Shown: positions 1 through 8,585 of the stretch, piece after piece
How positions within the stretch are numbered: position 1 is the stretch's first letter
Layout of the letters: each line of letters begins with the position of its first letter
Assembly (NCBI RefSeq): GCF_009754915.1
Contig: NZ_WPIK01000008.1
Coordinates: 124,001 to 188,000, forward strand
Origin: Mucilaginibacter arboris
GTDB lineage: Bacteria; Bacteroidota; Bacteroidia; Sphingobacteriales; Sphingobacteriaceae
Direction: 5' to 3'
Length of the DNA stretch: 64,000 bases
Program-made: the position numbers and the translations under genes
Notes under the pieces: model-generated
What the model was told of the DNA's origin: nothing
The model's input: the letters and a program-made list of their open reading frames with translations, nothing else
Databases searched by the model: none

Positions 1-721
1 TATGAAAACCACCGTTGATCTGAAAAACCATAAAACCGGGATGTGCTTTTAAAAAAGAAGCAACAGACCAGCCCATTGTTGCATCCCAAAGGTTTTGTGC
101 CTGGTAAACTTGCATTCCGCCCATAGAACTGTGTCCGCCCATGATAGCTTCAAACTTAGTCAGATAAGCACCTGTTGCGGTGTCAATTGGGAGCGGAGGA
201 AGATAAGATTTTCCAGTTGGTGTTAACTGATTTAAAGCATTTAAACCCATGCGGCTAACCATATTGGTATAACGGCCAGGTGCATTTGCGGCAATAACCG
301 GCAGATGATTAGCTTTAGAAAACTCAATCACAGGACGATAATCCTGATAATTCGGCCAGCAACGCGCATCTGTTACAAAATTCTTTTCGCGGATTAATCC
401 TGATAAATATTCGTTCAAAACGTTCTGGCAATCCGTTTCAAACATTTCCATAGATAAAGCAAGTTTCTGCGGATGTGCTTCGGCTAACTTTTTTAAAATG
501 TTTGCTTCTAATAAATGCCCTACAGAATCGTTGTGTTCTTCACCATAAAAAACAGCATCTGTTTTACTTAATGCTTTTACCAATTCATCAACGGTAATGG
601 TTTTTTGGGTAGCTGAATTATAGATTTTATAAAGTTTGGTATCTTGCGAATAACCGAAAACACTGATTATAAGTAGCGTAAGTAAAATAACAATGCTTCT
701 TTTATCGGGTAAAAATCTCAT
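1..721 (-). CDS. ChaN-like (DUF399) putative haem-binding secreted protein, partial
   Basis: This open reading frame starts with ATG at 721 on the minus strand and runs off the window edge, giving about 240 residues. It opens with a basic and hydrophobic signal segment ending near GYSQ. About 55 residues in comes FYGEEHNDSVGH, the signature of the ChaN/DUF399 family, followed by EMFETDC, RCWPNYQDYRPVIEF and AANAPGRY blocks and, near the edge, FQINGGFH. ChaN proteins are periplasmic or surface haem-binding proteins linked to iron acquisition. No iron gene is visible beside it, so that role is family knowledge only. Two copies of the dispersed core repeat fall in its codons (548-558 and 693-703, the second within the signal peptide as DKRSI). 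It is divergent from rpmH. Confidence 0.8.
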   Translation of the reverse strand, partial: MRFLPDKRSIVILLTLLIISVFGYSQDTKLYKIYNSATQKTITVDELVKALSKTDAVFYGEEHNDSVGHLLEANILKKLAEAHPQKLALSMEMFETDCQNVLNEYLSGLIREKNFVTDARCWPNYQDYRPVIEFSKANHLPVIAANAPGRYTNMVSRMGLNALNQLTPTGKSYLPPLPIDTATGAYLTKFEAIMGGHSSMGGMQVYQAQNLWDATMGWSVASFLKAHPGFMVFQINGGFH

Positions 722-762
722 TAAAAAAATAATAAACAGTAAAGAATAAAACCAATATAGCA

Positions 763-793
763 TTGGAATTTTGAAAAAACAACTCTATATTTG
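763..793 (+). promoter_or_regulatory. Bacteroidota-type promoter of rpmH
   Basis: TTG at 763-765 and TATATTTG at 786-793 are separated by 20 bases. This fits the Bacteroidota -33/-7 arrangement (TTTG, then TAnnTTTG). The rpmH start codon follows 36 bases later. Confidence 0.65.
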
Positions 794-829
794 CGCTCTT
801 GTTTTAAAAGCGTATAATACCACAAAGAT

Positions 830-988
830 ATGAAAAGAACGTTCCAGCCTTCACAGCGTAAGAGAAGAAATAAGCATGGTTTCCGCGAGCGGATGTCATC
901 AGCAAATGGCAGAAGAGTTTTAGCTGCAAGAAGAGCTAAAGGCAGACATAAGTTATCTGTATCTTCAGAGCCTCGCCATAAAGCATAA
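830..988 (+). CDS. rpmH: 50S ribosomal protein L34
   Basis: The product is a 52-residue, very basic protein beginning [18 protein letters not shown] and ending in SEPRHKA. It is a textbook L34, which sits in the large ribosomal subunit next to 23S rRNA. The [20 protein letters not shown] block is the conserved L34 centre. It is too short for most gene callers but is certain from sequence. It lies immediately upstream of rnpA, the near-universal bacterial order, and is probably cotranscribed with rnpA and yidD from the promoter at 763-793. Confidence 0.97.
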   Translation: MKRTFQPSQRKRRNKHGFRERMSSANGRRVLAARRAKGRHKLSVSSEPRHKA

Positions 989-1000
989 GCCACACTGCTT

Positions 1001-1059
1001 TTTCCTGTGATTTTTGCAGGAAATTCTGTTGACTGGTTTTGATTGAACAACAACCAGTT
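1001..1059 (+). promoter_or_regulatory. Two small hairpins between rpmH and rnpA
   Basis: The first hairpin pairs TTTCCTG (1001-1007) with CAGGAAA (1017-1023). The second pairs ACTGGTT (1032-1038) with AACCAGT (1053-1059). Neither has a clear T-tract, so they look like attenuation or processing structures that lower rnpA expression relative to rpmH. The function is inference. Confidence 0.4.
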
Positions 1060-1070
1060 CTATTACTTTC

Positions 1071-1454
1071 ATGAATACTTTACAAAAAGAAGAACGGTTA
1101 TCCGGTATTAAACTTGTTTCAGGTTTGTACCAAAACAGTTCTTCTTTTTTATGTTATCCATATAAAATCAGTTGGCAGCTTAGTCCTGTTTTGCAAAGTT
1201 TTCCGGCCAAAGTGTTATTTTCTGTTTCTAAAAAAAAGTATAAAAGGGCAGTTGACCGCAATTTATTAAAACGGAGAATGCGCGAAAGCTACCGGCTGCA
1301 AAAGCAGGATTTTTTGTATCAGCATTTAGAAAGGCTTGAAAAGCAGCTTGTTTTTTCTGTAAGTTACATCGGCAAAGAAATTAACGATACTGTTTTTATG
1401 GCAAAAAAAATGCAGAAAGTATTGCAGCAATTAACAGAAAAAGTAAGTTCATGA
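1071..1454 (+). CDS. rnpA: Ribonuclease P protein component
   Basis: RnpA is the protein subunit that binds the catalytic RNase P RNA and helps mature tRNA 5' ends. The 127-residue length is normal. The diagnostic RNR motif is present at residues 58-71 ([15 protein letters not shown]), within a strongly basic centre. The N-terminal 45 residues are less conserved, as usual. It follows rpmH, and its last bases overlap the yidD start in an ATGA junction, so the three genes are translationally linked. Confidence 0.95.
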   Translation: MNTLQKEERLSGIKLVSGLYQNSSSFLCYPYKISWQLSPVLQSFPAKVLFSVSKKKYKRAVDRNLLKRRMRESYRLQKQDFLYQHLERLEKQLVFSVSYIGKEINDTVFMAKKMQKVLQQLTEKVSS

Positions 1455-1693
1455 GTTGGGTCAGTCAAATTTTAAGAACTGCAATTAGCCGTTTTTTTAT
1501 TTTGCTGATCCGTTTATACCAAATTTTGCTTTCGCCGATATTGGGCGCTTCCTGTCGTTTTACGCCAACCTGTTCGCAGTACGGACTGGAAGCGATCCGG
1601 AAATACGGGCCATTTAAAGGCGGATGGTTAACCTTAAAACGAATTGGCCGATGTAATCCCTGGGGCGGCCACGGGCACGATCCTGTTCCATAA
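1451..1693 (+). CDS. yidD: YidD, membrane protein insertion efficiency factor
   Basis: The product has 80 residues: an amphipathic or hydrophobic N-terminus followed by the conserved [15 protein letters not shown] block, GGW, and [13 protein letters not shown] at the C-terminus. YidD is a membrane-associated helper for YidC-dependent insertion. Conserved cysteines are at 35, 41 and 68. The rpmH-rnpA-yidD order is the classical one. The start overlaps the rnpA stop by four bases. The tsaB gene begins six bases after the stop. Confidence 0.95.
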   Translation: MSWVSQILRTAISRFFILLIRLYQILLSPILGASCRFTPTCSQYGLEAIRKYGPFKGGWLTLKRIGRCNPWGGHGHDPVP

Positions 1694-1698
1694 ATATC

Positions 1699-2391
1699 AT
1701 GAGTTTAATCCTGCAAATAGAAACTGCTACCACTTCCTGTTCGGTTGCTTTGGCAAAAGATGGAAAGGTACTTTCTTCGAGAACCATCAATCAAAGGAAC
1801 ATTCATGCGGAAGTAATTACTGTTTTTATCGGTGAGATTTTAGCAGAAAACGGAATCGGATTTCAGGAACTGAACGCTGTTGCTGTAAGTTCTGGTCCCG
1901 GTTCTTACACCGGTTTGCGCATTGGTGTTTCCACGGCAAAGGGTTTGTGTTTTTCGCTGGATAAACCACTAATTGCAGTAGAAACATTACAGGCAATGGC
2001 AGCAGGATATTTAGCACGTTTTCCAAAACCAGCAGTAAATGAATTTTTGTTGTGCCCGATGATTGATGCGCGGCGGATGGAAGTTTATACGGCTTTGTTT
2101 GATCAGAATTTGAAGCAGATACAAGCAACTTCCGCAGCAATTATTAATCAGGAAAGTTTTAGTGAAATTTTAAACCAGCATCAAATTATCTTTTTTGGTG
2201 ACGGCGCGCCAAAATGTAAAACTATTCTGGGCACTCATCCCAATGCTGTTTTTATCGGTGATTTTTTTAATGATGCTGCCGACCTTACCCAAACAGCAGC
2301 AGCAAAATTTGAGCTGCAAGCTTTTGAAGATGTAGCTTATTTCGAACCGTTTTATTTAAAGGATTTTATTGCCGTCAAGATCAATTCTTAA
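1699..2391 (+). CDS. tsaB: tRNA threonylcarbamoyladenosine biosynthesis protein TsaB
   Basis: TsaB is the non-catalytic partner of TsaD in making t6A37 in ANN-decoding tRNAs. At 230 residues the length is typical. The N-terminal ASKHA fold is visible in LQIETATTSCSVAL, and the family block SGPGSYTGLRIGVSTAKG lies at residues 64-81. The gene ends a compact rpmH-rnpA-yidD-tsaB run. One exact core repeat (2243-2253, AC form) lies inside it, read as NAVFIG. A one-mismatch copy near 1818-1828 is read in the same frame. Confidence 0.93.
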   Translation: MSLILQIETATTSCSVALAKDGKVLSSRTINQRNIHAEVITVFIGEILAENGIGFQELNAVAVSSGPGSYTGLRIGVSTAKGLCFSLDKPLIAVETLQAMAAGYLARFPKPAVNEFLLCPMIDARRMEVYTALFDQNLKQIQATSAAIINQESFSEILNQHQIIFFGDGAPKCKTILGTHPNAVFIGDFFNDAADLTQTAAAKFELQAFEDVAYFEPFYLKDFIAVKINS

Positions 2392-2411
2392 TGTTTTGAT
2401 TTTTATGCGAT

Positions 2412-2422
2412 AAAAGAAGCAT
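2412..2422 (+). repeat. Dispersed core repeat (GA-C form) between convergent genes
   Basis: Exact AAAAGAAGCAT, preceded by TTTTTATGCGAT, which is the usual A/T tract and GAT spacer. It lies in the 55-base gap between tsaB and the next, convergent gene. Confidence 0.95.
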
Positions 2423-2446
2423 CAGGATTTGCAGTTTATTGGAGTT

Positions 2447-4033
2447 TTATAAAGCGCTCGAATCTCTTTTAATTTCATTTTGCTGGAGATAAAAGTTGGT
2501 ATAAAAGTTACTTTCTGAAGCCGTAAACTGCAAGGCAACTGCAAAATAATTTTTCCAACCGGAGTTTTTTTGATTGAATGTTTTACTGAATTCAGGTTGG
2601 AGCATGTTTTTTAAAAGCGGATAGGAGTTTGGCAAATGGACAAAAAACGACACGTTGCTTTGTTCGGCAAGCAATGTATTAAACGCGTAATACTGCTGGT
2701 CTTCATTTAAAAAATGCTGGTTATGGTAGTTTTGTAAGTAATTGTCAATAGCAGCTTGCGTATTTGCTAACAGCAGGTAATTATCAATCACTGTAAAATA
2801 AGGTTGTTTAAAGTGTAAAAAAGGTTCGCCTAAAAGGTAATAAGGCACATTTTGATACTTTAAATTGCTGCGGCTGCTATCCGGGTTAACGCTGATGTTG
2901 CGTAAAAAAGGTTCCAGTTCCGATCCGTTTTTTACTTTGATGATTGCTATTTTTTCATTTTCTGCAGTCGTAATTATCGCAAACTCATTTCCTAATTGTT
3001 GCCGGAAAGCGGTTTGGATAGCTACGCCTGTTTCCTGCCTGATCTGTTTAAACAAAGCTTTTGCCTGCTTATTTTGATGCAAACGGCTTTGCCATTGGTC
3101 TAACGCTTTTAAATAAGTTGCGGTGTTACCGTAAGCAAAACTAACCGCCAAAGCGGTATTGATTGGAAAAACGGATTGAATAGTGTTTTTTACAGGTTGC
3201 TGGTTTAAAAAAACATGGATATAAGTTGCAGCAGCAGTATCTGTTTTTGTATAGCCATTAAACAGCAACGCATCTTTTTTATAATTTAAACTAAGGGCAG
3301 AACTGGCCGGAAAATCGTTTAAAAACCTAAAAAAATCGTCCTGTCCATGTCGAAACAGTTGTTTAAACAAAACCGGGAATTGCTTATAGTTTACATACAG
3401 ATCTGCAATAGAATTCTTGTTTTGCTGCTCGGATAACTGAGTTAAATCTGAAACTTTATTTTCAGTTCTTTCATCCAAAAACTCCAACAATAAATCTTTA
3501 CTAAAACTACCAGCCAGAACATTTGCATTAATGGAAAGGTAGAATGCTTCTTTTAATGCGGGAAATGTTATTTTTTGAATGCTTTTATTTCCGATCCGTT
3601 CAGGTTCTATTGCGCCATCTGTTTTTTGCACCATTGCTTCCAATGCTTTTTGCAGGTTAATAATTCCATCAGCACTTGTAGTGAGCAGCATTTCAATTGT
3701 GCTGGAATTTATTTCAGGGTGAAGCGAAATAAAAATACTCTGGTTGCCAAAAGAAAGATTAGGTGCGGATTGTTTTAGCAAATAATTGTGGAGGTATTGC
3801 AGCTCGTCTGCCTTTTTTTGCCCGATAAAAGAAGTAAGCAGGCTGCTTTCTTTAAACAAATCGTAAAACTGAGGATCATTTTTAAACTCAAAAACCAAAG
3901 CTGCATCTTGCGGAATTTGGTCGATTACGTGGGTTGTATTTTGCCCGGGCAGCTTTATCCTGGAAAAATAGAATATCGTTACCGTTAATGCTGTTAGAAA
4001 TAGAAAAACCGTAATCAGGATAATTTTCCTCAT
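2447..4033 (-). CDS. Membrane-anchored protein of unknown function
   Basis: I chose ATG at 4033 (MRKIIL) over an upstream in-frame TTG, giving about 528 residues. The N-terminus is a single hydrophobic segment of about 20 residues (ITVFLFLTALTVTIFYF), suggesting an uncleaved anchor with a large periplasmic part. There follow alternating hydrophobic strands with blocks such as PQDAALVFEF and FAIITTAENEKIAIIKV. It resembles the large Bacteroidota proteins sometimes placed with DUF3352, but I cannot assign a family confidently. An exact core repeat (3544-3554, read ALKEAF) and a one-mismatch copy (3827-3837) lie inside. It is convergent with tsaB and divergent from the DUF423 gene. Confidence 0.7.
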   Translation of the reverse strand: MRKIILITVFLFLTALTVTIFYFSRIKLPGQNTTHVIDQIPQDAALVFEFKNDPQFYDLFKESSLLTSFIGQKKADELQYLHNYLLKQSAPNLSFGNQSIFISLHPEINSSTIEMLLTTSADGIINLQKALEAMVQKTDGAIEPERIGNKSIQKITFPALKEAFYLSINANVLAGSFSKDLLLEFLDERTENKVSDLTQLSEQQNKNSIADLYVNYKQFPVLFKQLFRHGQDDFFRFLNDFPASSALSLNYKKDALLFNGYTKTDTAAATYIHVFLNQQPVKNTIQSVFPINTALAVSFAYGNTATYLKALDQWQSRLHQNKQAKALFKQIRQETGVAIQTAFRQQLGNEFAIITTAENEKIAIIKVKNGSELEPFLRNISVNPDSSRSNLKYQNVPYYLLGEPFLHFKQPYFTVIDNYLLLANTQAAIDNYLQNYHNQHFLNEDQQYYAFNTLLAEQSNVSFFVHLPNSYPLLKNMLQPEFSKTFNQKNSGWKNYFAVALQFTASESNFYTNFYLQQNEIKRDSSAL

Positions 4034-4118
4034 CTCATTTATTTGCAACAAAAATAGCTTATTCCCTGTTGGCGTAGGAAGTAATTCTGATATTGTTTAT
4101 ATTAGAAGTATAACTACC

Positions 4119-4505
4119 ATGAACAAACAAATTATTATTACGGCTGCCATTTACGGCGTTTTGGCCGTTATTACCGGCGCTTTTGGTGCCCATGCTTTAA
4201 AAAGTAAATTAGAACCTGCACAATTAGAAGTTTGGCATACCGCCGTGCAATATCAGTTTTACCACGTTTTTGCCTTGCTGTTTTTATCGACCTTAAATCC
4301 GGCCGGCAACAATTTATTAGCGTGGAGCTATTACTTTTTTGCTTTGGGAATTTTATTGTTTTCCGGCTCGCTTTACTTATTGGCATGCCGCAATTTGTTG
4401 GGATTAGATTGGCTTCGTTTTCTTGGGCCGGTTACACCGCTTGGTGGTCTGTTTTTTATTTTGGGGTGGCTTACGCTTGGTTTAGGGGCAATTAAAAAAC
4501 TATGA
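4119..4505 (+). CDS. DUF423 family small membrane protein
   Basis: The product has 128 residues with four hydrophobic segments. The family features are the N-terminal GAFGAHALKSKL block, the WHTAVQYQFYHVFALL segment, and the C-terminal FLGPVTPLGGLFFILGW. DUF423 (YgdD-like) proteins are inner-membrane proteins of unknown function. The stop overlaps the priA start in an ATGATG junction, so it is cotranscribed with and coupled to priA. Confidence 0.9.
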   Translation: MNKQIIITAAIYGVLAVITGAFGAHALKSKLEPAQLEVWHTAVQYQFYHVFALLFLSTLNPAGNNLLAWSYYFFALGILLFSGSLYLLACRNLLGLDWLRFLGPVTPLGGLFFILGWLTLGLGAIKKL

Positions 4506-6991
4506 TGCTCGATTTATCGGATTCTGTTCATATCGAGAAAAAAACACTCTTTGCAGAAGTTGTCCTGCCGCTTCCAATCGCTAAAAATTATACTTACCGC
4601 GTACCGTTTGACCGTGCTGCAGATGTAAACGTTGGCAAAAGGGTAGTTGTGCAATTTGGCAAGAGTAAGCTTTATACCGGTGTAATTATTTCGCTTGGCG
4701 AAAAGGCTCCCGAAAAATACGAGGCCAAGTACCTGATGGATATTCTCGATGATGAGCCATTAATTACCCCGCAGCAGTTAGCTTTCTGGGATTGGATTTC
4801 CGGCTATTACCTCTGCAATCCCGGCGAAGTGATGAATGCTGCTTTGCCTGCTGCCTTAAAATTGGCCAGCGAAACCAGGATCAGCTTAAATACCGAATAT
4901 AATTTTGATAAAAGTGAACTGAATGACAAAGAGTTTCTCATCATTGACGCACTCGAAATACAAGCGGAACTAACAGTAAGTGAGGTAAGCAAACTGTTAG
5001 GACAAAAAACGGTAATGCCGGTACTGAAAATGCTTTTCAATAAAAACATTATTCATATTGCCGAAGAAGTAAACGAACGATACAAACCCAGAAAACGTTC
5101 TTTTTACGGCTTAAACCCGGTTTACCGTAACCAGGAGCAATTAAAAGAGCTTTTTGAAATATTGGAGAAAAGGGCGCCTAAACAATTGGATGCCGTTCTG
5201 GCCTTGCTGCAATTATCAAAACAAAAACAGCAGGTTACCAAAGCAGAGCTGGAAGAAGCTGCACAAGTAAGCACAGCAGTTTTAAAAGCTTTGGTAGAAA
5301 AAGAAATATTTTTGGTTGAAGAAAGAATAGTCAGCCGGTTTTCTAACAGTGAAGAAGATGCAGAAAGCACATTTGAACTGAATGAATATCAGGAAAAAGC
5401 ATTCAAGCAGATCAACCAGCAGTTTGAACAAAAAGACGTGGTTTTGCTACATGGCATCACATCTTCCGGCAAAACTCAAATTTATGTGCGGCTGATCGAA
5501 GCGGTAATTGAAAGCGGCAAACAAGTGCTGTTTTTACTGCCTGAAATTGCGTTGACTATACATATTATAGAACGGTTAAGGCAATATTTTGGAAATAAAA
5601 TTGGTGTTTACCATTCCCGTTTTAATGATAATGAAAGGGTAGAAGTTTGGAACAAAGTTTTAAGCGGAGAATACAAAGTTGTACTTGGCGCGCGCTCGTC
5701 TGTTTTTCTTCCTTTCAATAATCTTGGATTGATTGTAGTGGATGAAGAGCACGAAAACTCGTACAAGCAGTTTGATCCGGCACCGCGCTACCATGCCCGC
5801 GATGCTGCAATTTACCTCAGCACTTTATACAAGGCAAAAGTTCTGCTGGGTTCGGCAACACCGTCGCTTGAATCATATTACAATGCGCAGCAGCATAAGT
5901 ACGGTTTGGTGGAACTAAATTTTCGTTTTGGGGAAGCTGTTTTGCCTGAAATCCAGGTAATCAGCATTCCGGAGGAAACAAAAAACAAAACGATGCAATC
6001 TCATTTTTCCACTGTATTGATGCAGGACATCGAATCTGCCCTGGAAAAAAAGGAGCAGGCCATACTGTTTCAAAACCGCCGCGGCTACGTTCCTTTGCTT
6101 ATTTGTAAAACCTGTGGCTTCACGCCTAAATGTATTAATTGCGATGTAAGTTTAACGCTGCATAAAAGTACAGGTAAATTGCATTGTCATTATTGCGGTT
6201 ACAAGGAAGATGTTTACGCGGTTTGTCCGGCCTGCGGTTCTGTTCATCTGGAGCAAAAAGGTTACGGAACGGAGAAGATTGAAGATGAACTATCGTTGTT
6301 GCTTCCTTCTGCCCGCATTGTACGGATGGATTTGGATACTACACGAACCAAAATGGCTTTCCAAAATATTTTAAGTGACCTGGAAGACAAAAAAACAGAT
6401 ATTCTGGTTGGTACCCAAATGGTTGCTAAAGGTTTAGATTTTTCGGATGTTACCGTTATTGGTATTGTTAATGCAGATTCTTTATTAAAATTTCCTGACT
6501 TCAGGGCAAATGAACGAAGTTTTCAAATGCTGGCACAAGTAAGCGGCAGGGCAGGCCGGCGTGGCAAAAAAGGAAAAGTTGTGATCCAGACTTATGATCC
6601 GCATCATCGGGTAATCAGTCAGGTCATCCGGAATGATTATGCCGAAATGTACCAGATGGAAATGGCCGAGCGTCTGCAGTTTAAATATCCGCCTTTTTAT
6701 CGCATCATCCAATTAGATGTAAAACATAAAAATGCAGAAGCCTTGTTTCATCAGGCCGAATATCTGGGGAATGCTTTAAAAAAGCAGTTTGGCGACCGTG
6801 TACTTGGGCCAGAATTTCCGCTGATCAACCGCATCCGCAATTATTATATCAAAACCATCATCCTGAAAATCGAAAAAGAAGGGACTTCGATGGTCCGCGT
6901 AAAAAATATTTTGAAAGAAACGATTGTCCAATTTCAAACGGAAAAAATTAGTAAAGGCAATTTAATCAGGATTGATGTTGATCCGTATTGA
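4502..6991 (+). CDS. priA: Primosomal protein N' (replication restart helicase PriA)
   Basis: PriA is a 3'-to-5' superfamily 2 helicase that recognises abandoned forks and reloads the replisome. The 829-residue protein has the N-terminal DNA-binding region, Walker A GITSSGKT near residues 317-324, a DEEH box near 412, and paired CxxC zinc motifs (KTCG, INCD, HYCG, PACG) at roughly 535-580. GTQMVAKGLDF and QVSGRAGRRG are motifs V and VI. It starts in overlap with the DUF423 gene. Its 2.5 kb carry no copy of the dispersed repeat, one of the longest core-free stretches in the window. Confidence 0.96.
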   Translation: MMLDLSDSVHIEKKTLFAEVVLPLPIAKNYTYRVPFDRAADVNVGKRVVVQFGKSKLYTGVIISLGEKAPEKYEAKYLMDILDDEPLITPQQLAFWDWISGYYLCNPGEVMNAALPAALKLASETRISLNTEYNFDKSELNDKEFLIIDALEIQAELTVSEVSKLLGQKTVMPVLKMLFNKNIIHIAEEVNERYKPRKRSFYGLNPVYRNQEQLKELFEILEKRAPKQLDAVLALLQLSKQKQQVTKAELEEAAQVSTAVLKALVEKEIFLVEERIVSRFSNSEEDAESTFELNEYQEKAFKQINQQFEQKDVVLLHGITSSGKTQIYVRLIEAVIESGKQVLFLLPEIALTIHIIERLRQYFGNKIGVYHSRFNDNERVEVWNKVLSGEYKVVLGARSSVFLPFNNLGLIVVDEEHENSYKQFDPAPRYHARDAAIYLSTLYKAKVLLGSATPSLESYYNAQQHKYGLVELNFRFGEAVLPEIQVISIPEETKNKTMQSHFSTVLMQDIESALEKKEQAILFQNRRGYVPLLICKTCGFTPKCINCDVSLTLHKSTGKLHCHYCGYKEDVYAVCPACGSVHLEQKGYGTEKIEDELSLLLPSARIVRMDLDTTRTKMAFQNILSDLEDKKTDILVGTQMVAKGLDFSDVTVIGIVNADSLLKFPDFRANERSFQMLAQVSGRAGRRGKKGKVVIQTYDPHHRVISQVIRNDYAEMYQMEMAERLQFKYPPFYRIIQLDVKHKNAEALFHQAEYLGNALKKQFGDRVLGPEFPLINRIRNYYIKTIILKIEKEGTSMVRVKNILKETIVQFQTEKISKGNLIRIDVDPY

Positions 6992-6994
6992 TAG

Positions 6995-7024
6995 TTGTTT
7001 TATTGAGTTAAGTTAGTAAATTTG
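6995..7024 (+). promoter_or_regulatory. Promoter of the toxin-antitoxin pair
   Basis: TTG at 6995-6997, 19 bases, then TAAATTTG at 7017-7024 is an excellent Bacteroidota -33/-7 match. The ATG of the antitoxin begins three bases later (7028), so transcription would start at or just inside the start codon. That suggests a leaderless message. Confidence 0.6.
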
Positions 7025-7027
7025 GTT

Positions 7028-7258
7028 ATGGTTGCAATTGCAGGAACTTATCAGGATGGTTATGTGAAATTAGACAGGGAATTTTCATCAACAGAACCTG
7101 TTAAAGTTATCGTGACGTTTTTAGAAGATATTGAAATATCTTCTGATAAAAGATTAACCTTATCTGATTTTTCTTTTGCTAAAAGTCAAAAGATTTTAGA
7201 AGAGTATAAAGGCTCTTTAAGTGATGAAGTGATTGAGGAAAGACGAAGTGAAGTGTGA
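7028..7258 (+). CDS. Putative antitoxin of a PIN-type toxin-antitoxin pair
   Basis: This is a 76-residue protein from ATG 7028. The reading frame extends to a TTG at 7022, but that triplet lies inside the -7 element. The N-terminus (MVAIAGTYQDGYVKLD) is a short beta-rich segment resembling the small antitoxins that precede PIN toxins in Bacteroidota. The C-terminal half is acidic and helical, as expected for a toxin-wrapping tail. The strongest evidence is context: it overlaps a PIN-domain gene by 11 bases. No DNA-binding fold can be proved from the sequence alone. Confidence 0.7.
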   Translation: MVAIAGTYQDGYVKLDREFSSTEPVKVIVTFLEDIEISSDKRLTLSDFSFAKSQKILEEYKGSLSDEVIEERRSEV

Positions 7259-7694
7259 AGTTTTTTTAGACACTTCTTCTTTAGTCAAACTTTATCATCG
7301 AGAAGACGATACAGCTATTGTAGAAACTATTTTTAAAGAATTTGCCGTAAAAACAGTTTTTCTTTCTGAGCTTACTAAAATTGAATTCACTTCTACTATC
7401 TGGAAAAAAGTACGGGTTCAGCAAATAGGTGAACTAACAGCAAAAGAAATTATAGTAAATTTTGAATCAGATATTTCGAAGTTCACCTTTATTCCTATAC
7501 ATACGGCAATTGTTGAACAAGCGAGAAATTTAATAAACAGATATGGAATAAATGGTTTAAGAACTTTAGATAGTTTACAATTATCTACTGCTATCTATCT
7601 TAAAAATCAAGCTAATTTATTTGTAACTTCTGATAAATTATTAAATTCCTTTTTTGTAAACGAATCATTACCGACCTATAACCCTCTTTTTTAA
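7248..7694 (+). CDS. PIN-domain toxin (VapC-like ribonuclease)
   Basis: PIN toxins are magnesium-dependent RNases that cleave tRNA or rRNA when freed from antitoxin. The product is about 148 residues using GTG at 7248; an upstream in-frame TTG at 7233 would give 153. Acidic active-site positions are visible: the first Asp in VFLDTSSLVKLY, Glu in LTKIEF, Asp in LRTLDSLQLSTA, and Asp in FVTSDKLL. The gene overlaps the preceding antitoxin. A+T content is higher than in the flanking priA gene and it carries no core repeat, which would fit recent acquisition, though both are weak arguments. Confidence 0.85.
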   Translation: MKCEVFLDTSSLVKLYHREDDTAIVETIFKEFAVKTVFLSELTKIEFTSTIWKKVRVQQIGELTAKEIIVNFESDISKFTFIPIHTAIVEQARNLINRYGINGLRTLDSLQLSTAIYLKNQANLFVTSDKLLNSFFVNESLPTYNPLF

Positions 7695-7790
7695 AATCAA
7701 TTTTACAACTGCTTTTTTAGCCTTATTTTGTTACAAATTTCGGAAAAACCTTCCTTGGTTGTTGTAAAACAGTTTATACAAATAAGTATA

Positions 7791-7801
7791 ATGCTTCTTT
7801 T
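7791..7801 (-). repeat. Dispersed core repeat (GA-C form)
   Basis: Exact ATGCTTCTTTT on the + strand, followed by ACCACATCAATTT. It lies in the gap between the PIN toxin and the next gene, about 50 bases upstream of its start. Confidence 0.95.
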
Positions 7802-7849
7802 ACCACATCAATTTCTATATTTACCAAAACCAATTTCCCGATCTTCCTG

Positions 7850-8470
7850 ATGAAACCATTATTTCCAAAAATAACGTTGGCACTGCTTGCTGTTTTTACC
7901 ACTACTTTTTCTGCATCGGCACAATTAAACTCTGCTCAAAAATGGACAAAAGCCAATGCAGAAGTATGGTTTAAAAGCCGTGTTTGGGCAAACGGAATGA
8001 AACTGAATGTTTCTGAAACGGTAGATAAACAGGAATTTGCAAGGCAATATACCGCTAATAAACCTTATTGGGATAAAGCTTTTGCTTATTTTCGAGATAC
8101 AGATTTACCAAATGTTCAGGTTGGAAAACAGGTTTTAGATAGCGGACATGTTTCTGTTGCAATTACAGAAAACCCAACGAAACCATTGGAAGAAACAAAC
8201 TGGGAATCGCACGTTAAAAATATAGACGTACAATATGTAGCCGCAGGTGCAGAAAAAATGGGCGAGGTAAAAGTTCCGGATGCAAAGCTGATTGAACGGT
8301 ATAATCCTGCAAAAGATGTAGCACATTACGAAGCAGAAGGCAAGTTTTACGAAGCCAGGCCAGGAACTATTTTTATATTTTTTCCGAATGATGCACATCG
8401 GGTAAATGTAAAAGTAGATGGTATTGAGAAAGACAAAAAGATTGTTATCAAAATCAGTGCTGCACCCTGA
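7850..8470 (+). CDS. YhcH/YjgK/YiaL family (DUF386) protein, secreted
   Basis: The 206-residue protein has a clear signal peptide (LALLAVFTTTFSASAQ) and a DUF386 beta-sandwich. The family signature is IFFPNDAHRVNV near residues 175-187, whose histidine helps form a metal site. Relatives include TabA and YhcH, which are associated with sugar metabolism and biofilm control. A secreted version is common in Bacteroidota. The stop codon's last base is the first base of a core repeat. The next gene, an aldose epimerase, points to a carbohydrate context. Confidence 0.85.
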   Translation: MKPLFPKITLALLAVFTTTFSASAQLNSAQKWTKANAEVWFKSRVWANGMKLNVSETVDKQEFARQYTANKPYWDKAFAYFRDTDLPNVQVGKQVLDSGHVSVAITENPTKPLEETNWESHVKNIDVQYVAAGAEKMGEVKVPDAKLIERYNPAKDVAHYEAEGKFYEARPGTIFIFFPNDAHRVNVKVDGIEKDKKIVIKISAAP

Positions 8471-8480
8471 TGCTTCTTTT
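8470..8480 (-). repeat. Dispersed core repeat overlapping a stop codon
   Basis: Exact ATGCTTCTTTT whose first A is the last base of the preceding TGA. It is followed by AGCACCTAAAAATC, a full example of the extended motif with the A/T tract. Confidence 0.95.
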
Positions 8481-8585
8481 AGCACCTAAAAATCTTCATC
8501 CTAAAATTTCTGTCGGAAACAAACCGGATAATTATTAGGTTTAAGAAAAATAATTTCAACATCAAATCAAATACCGAAACTGTTT

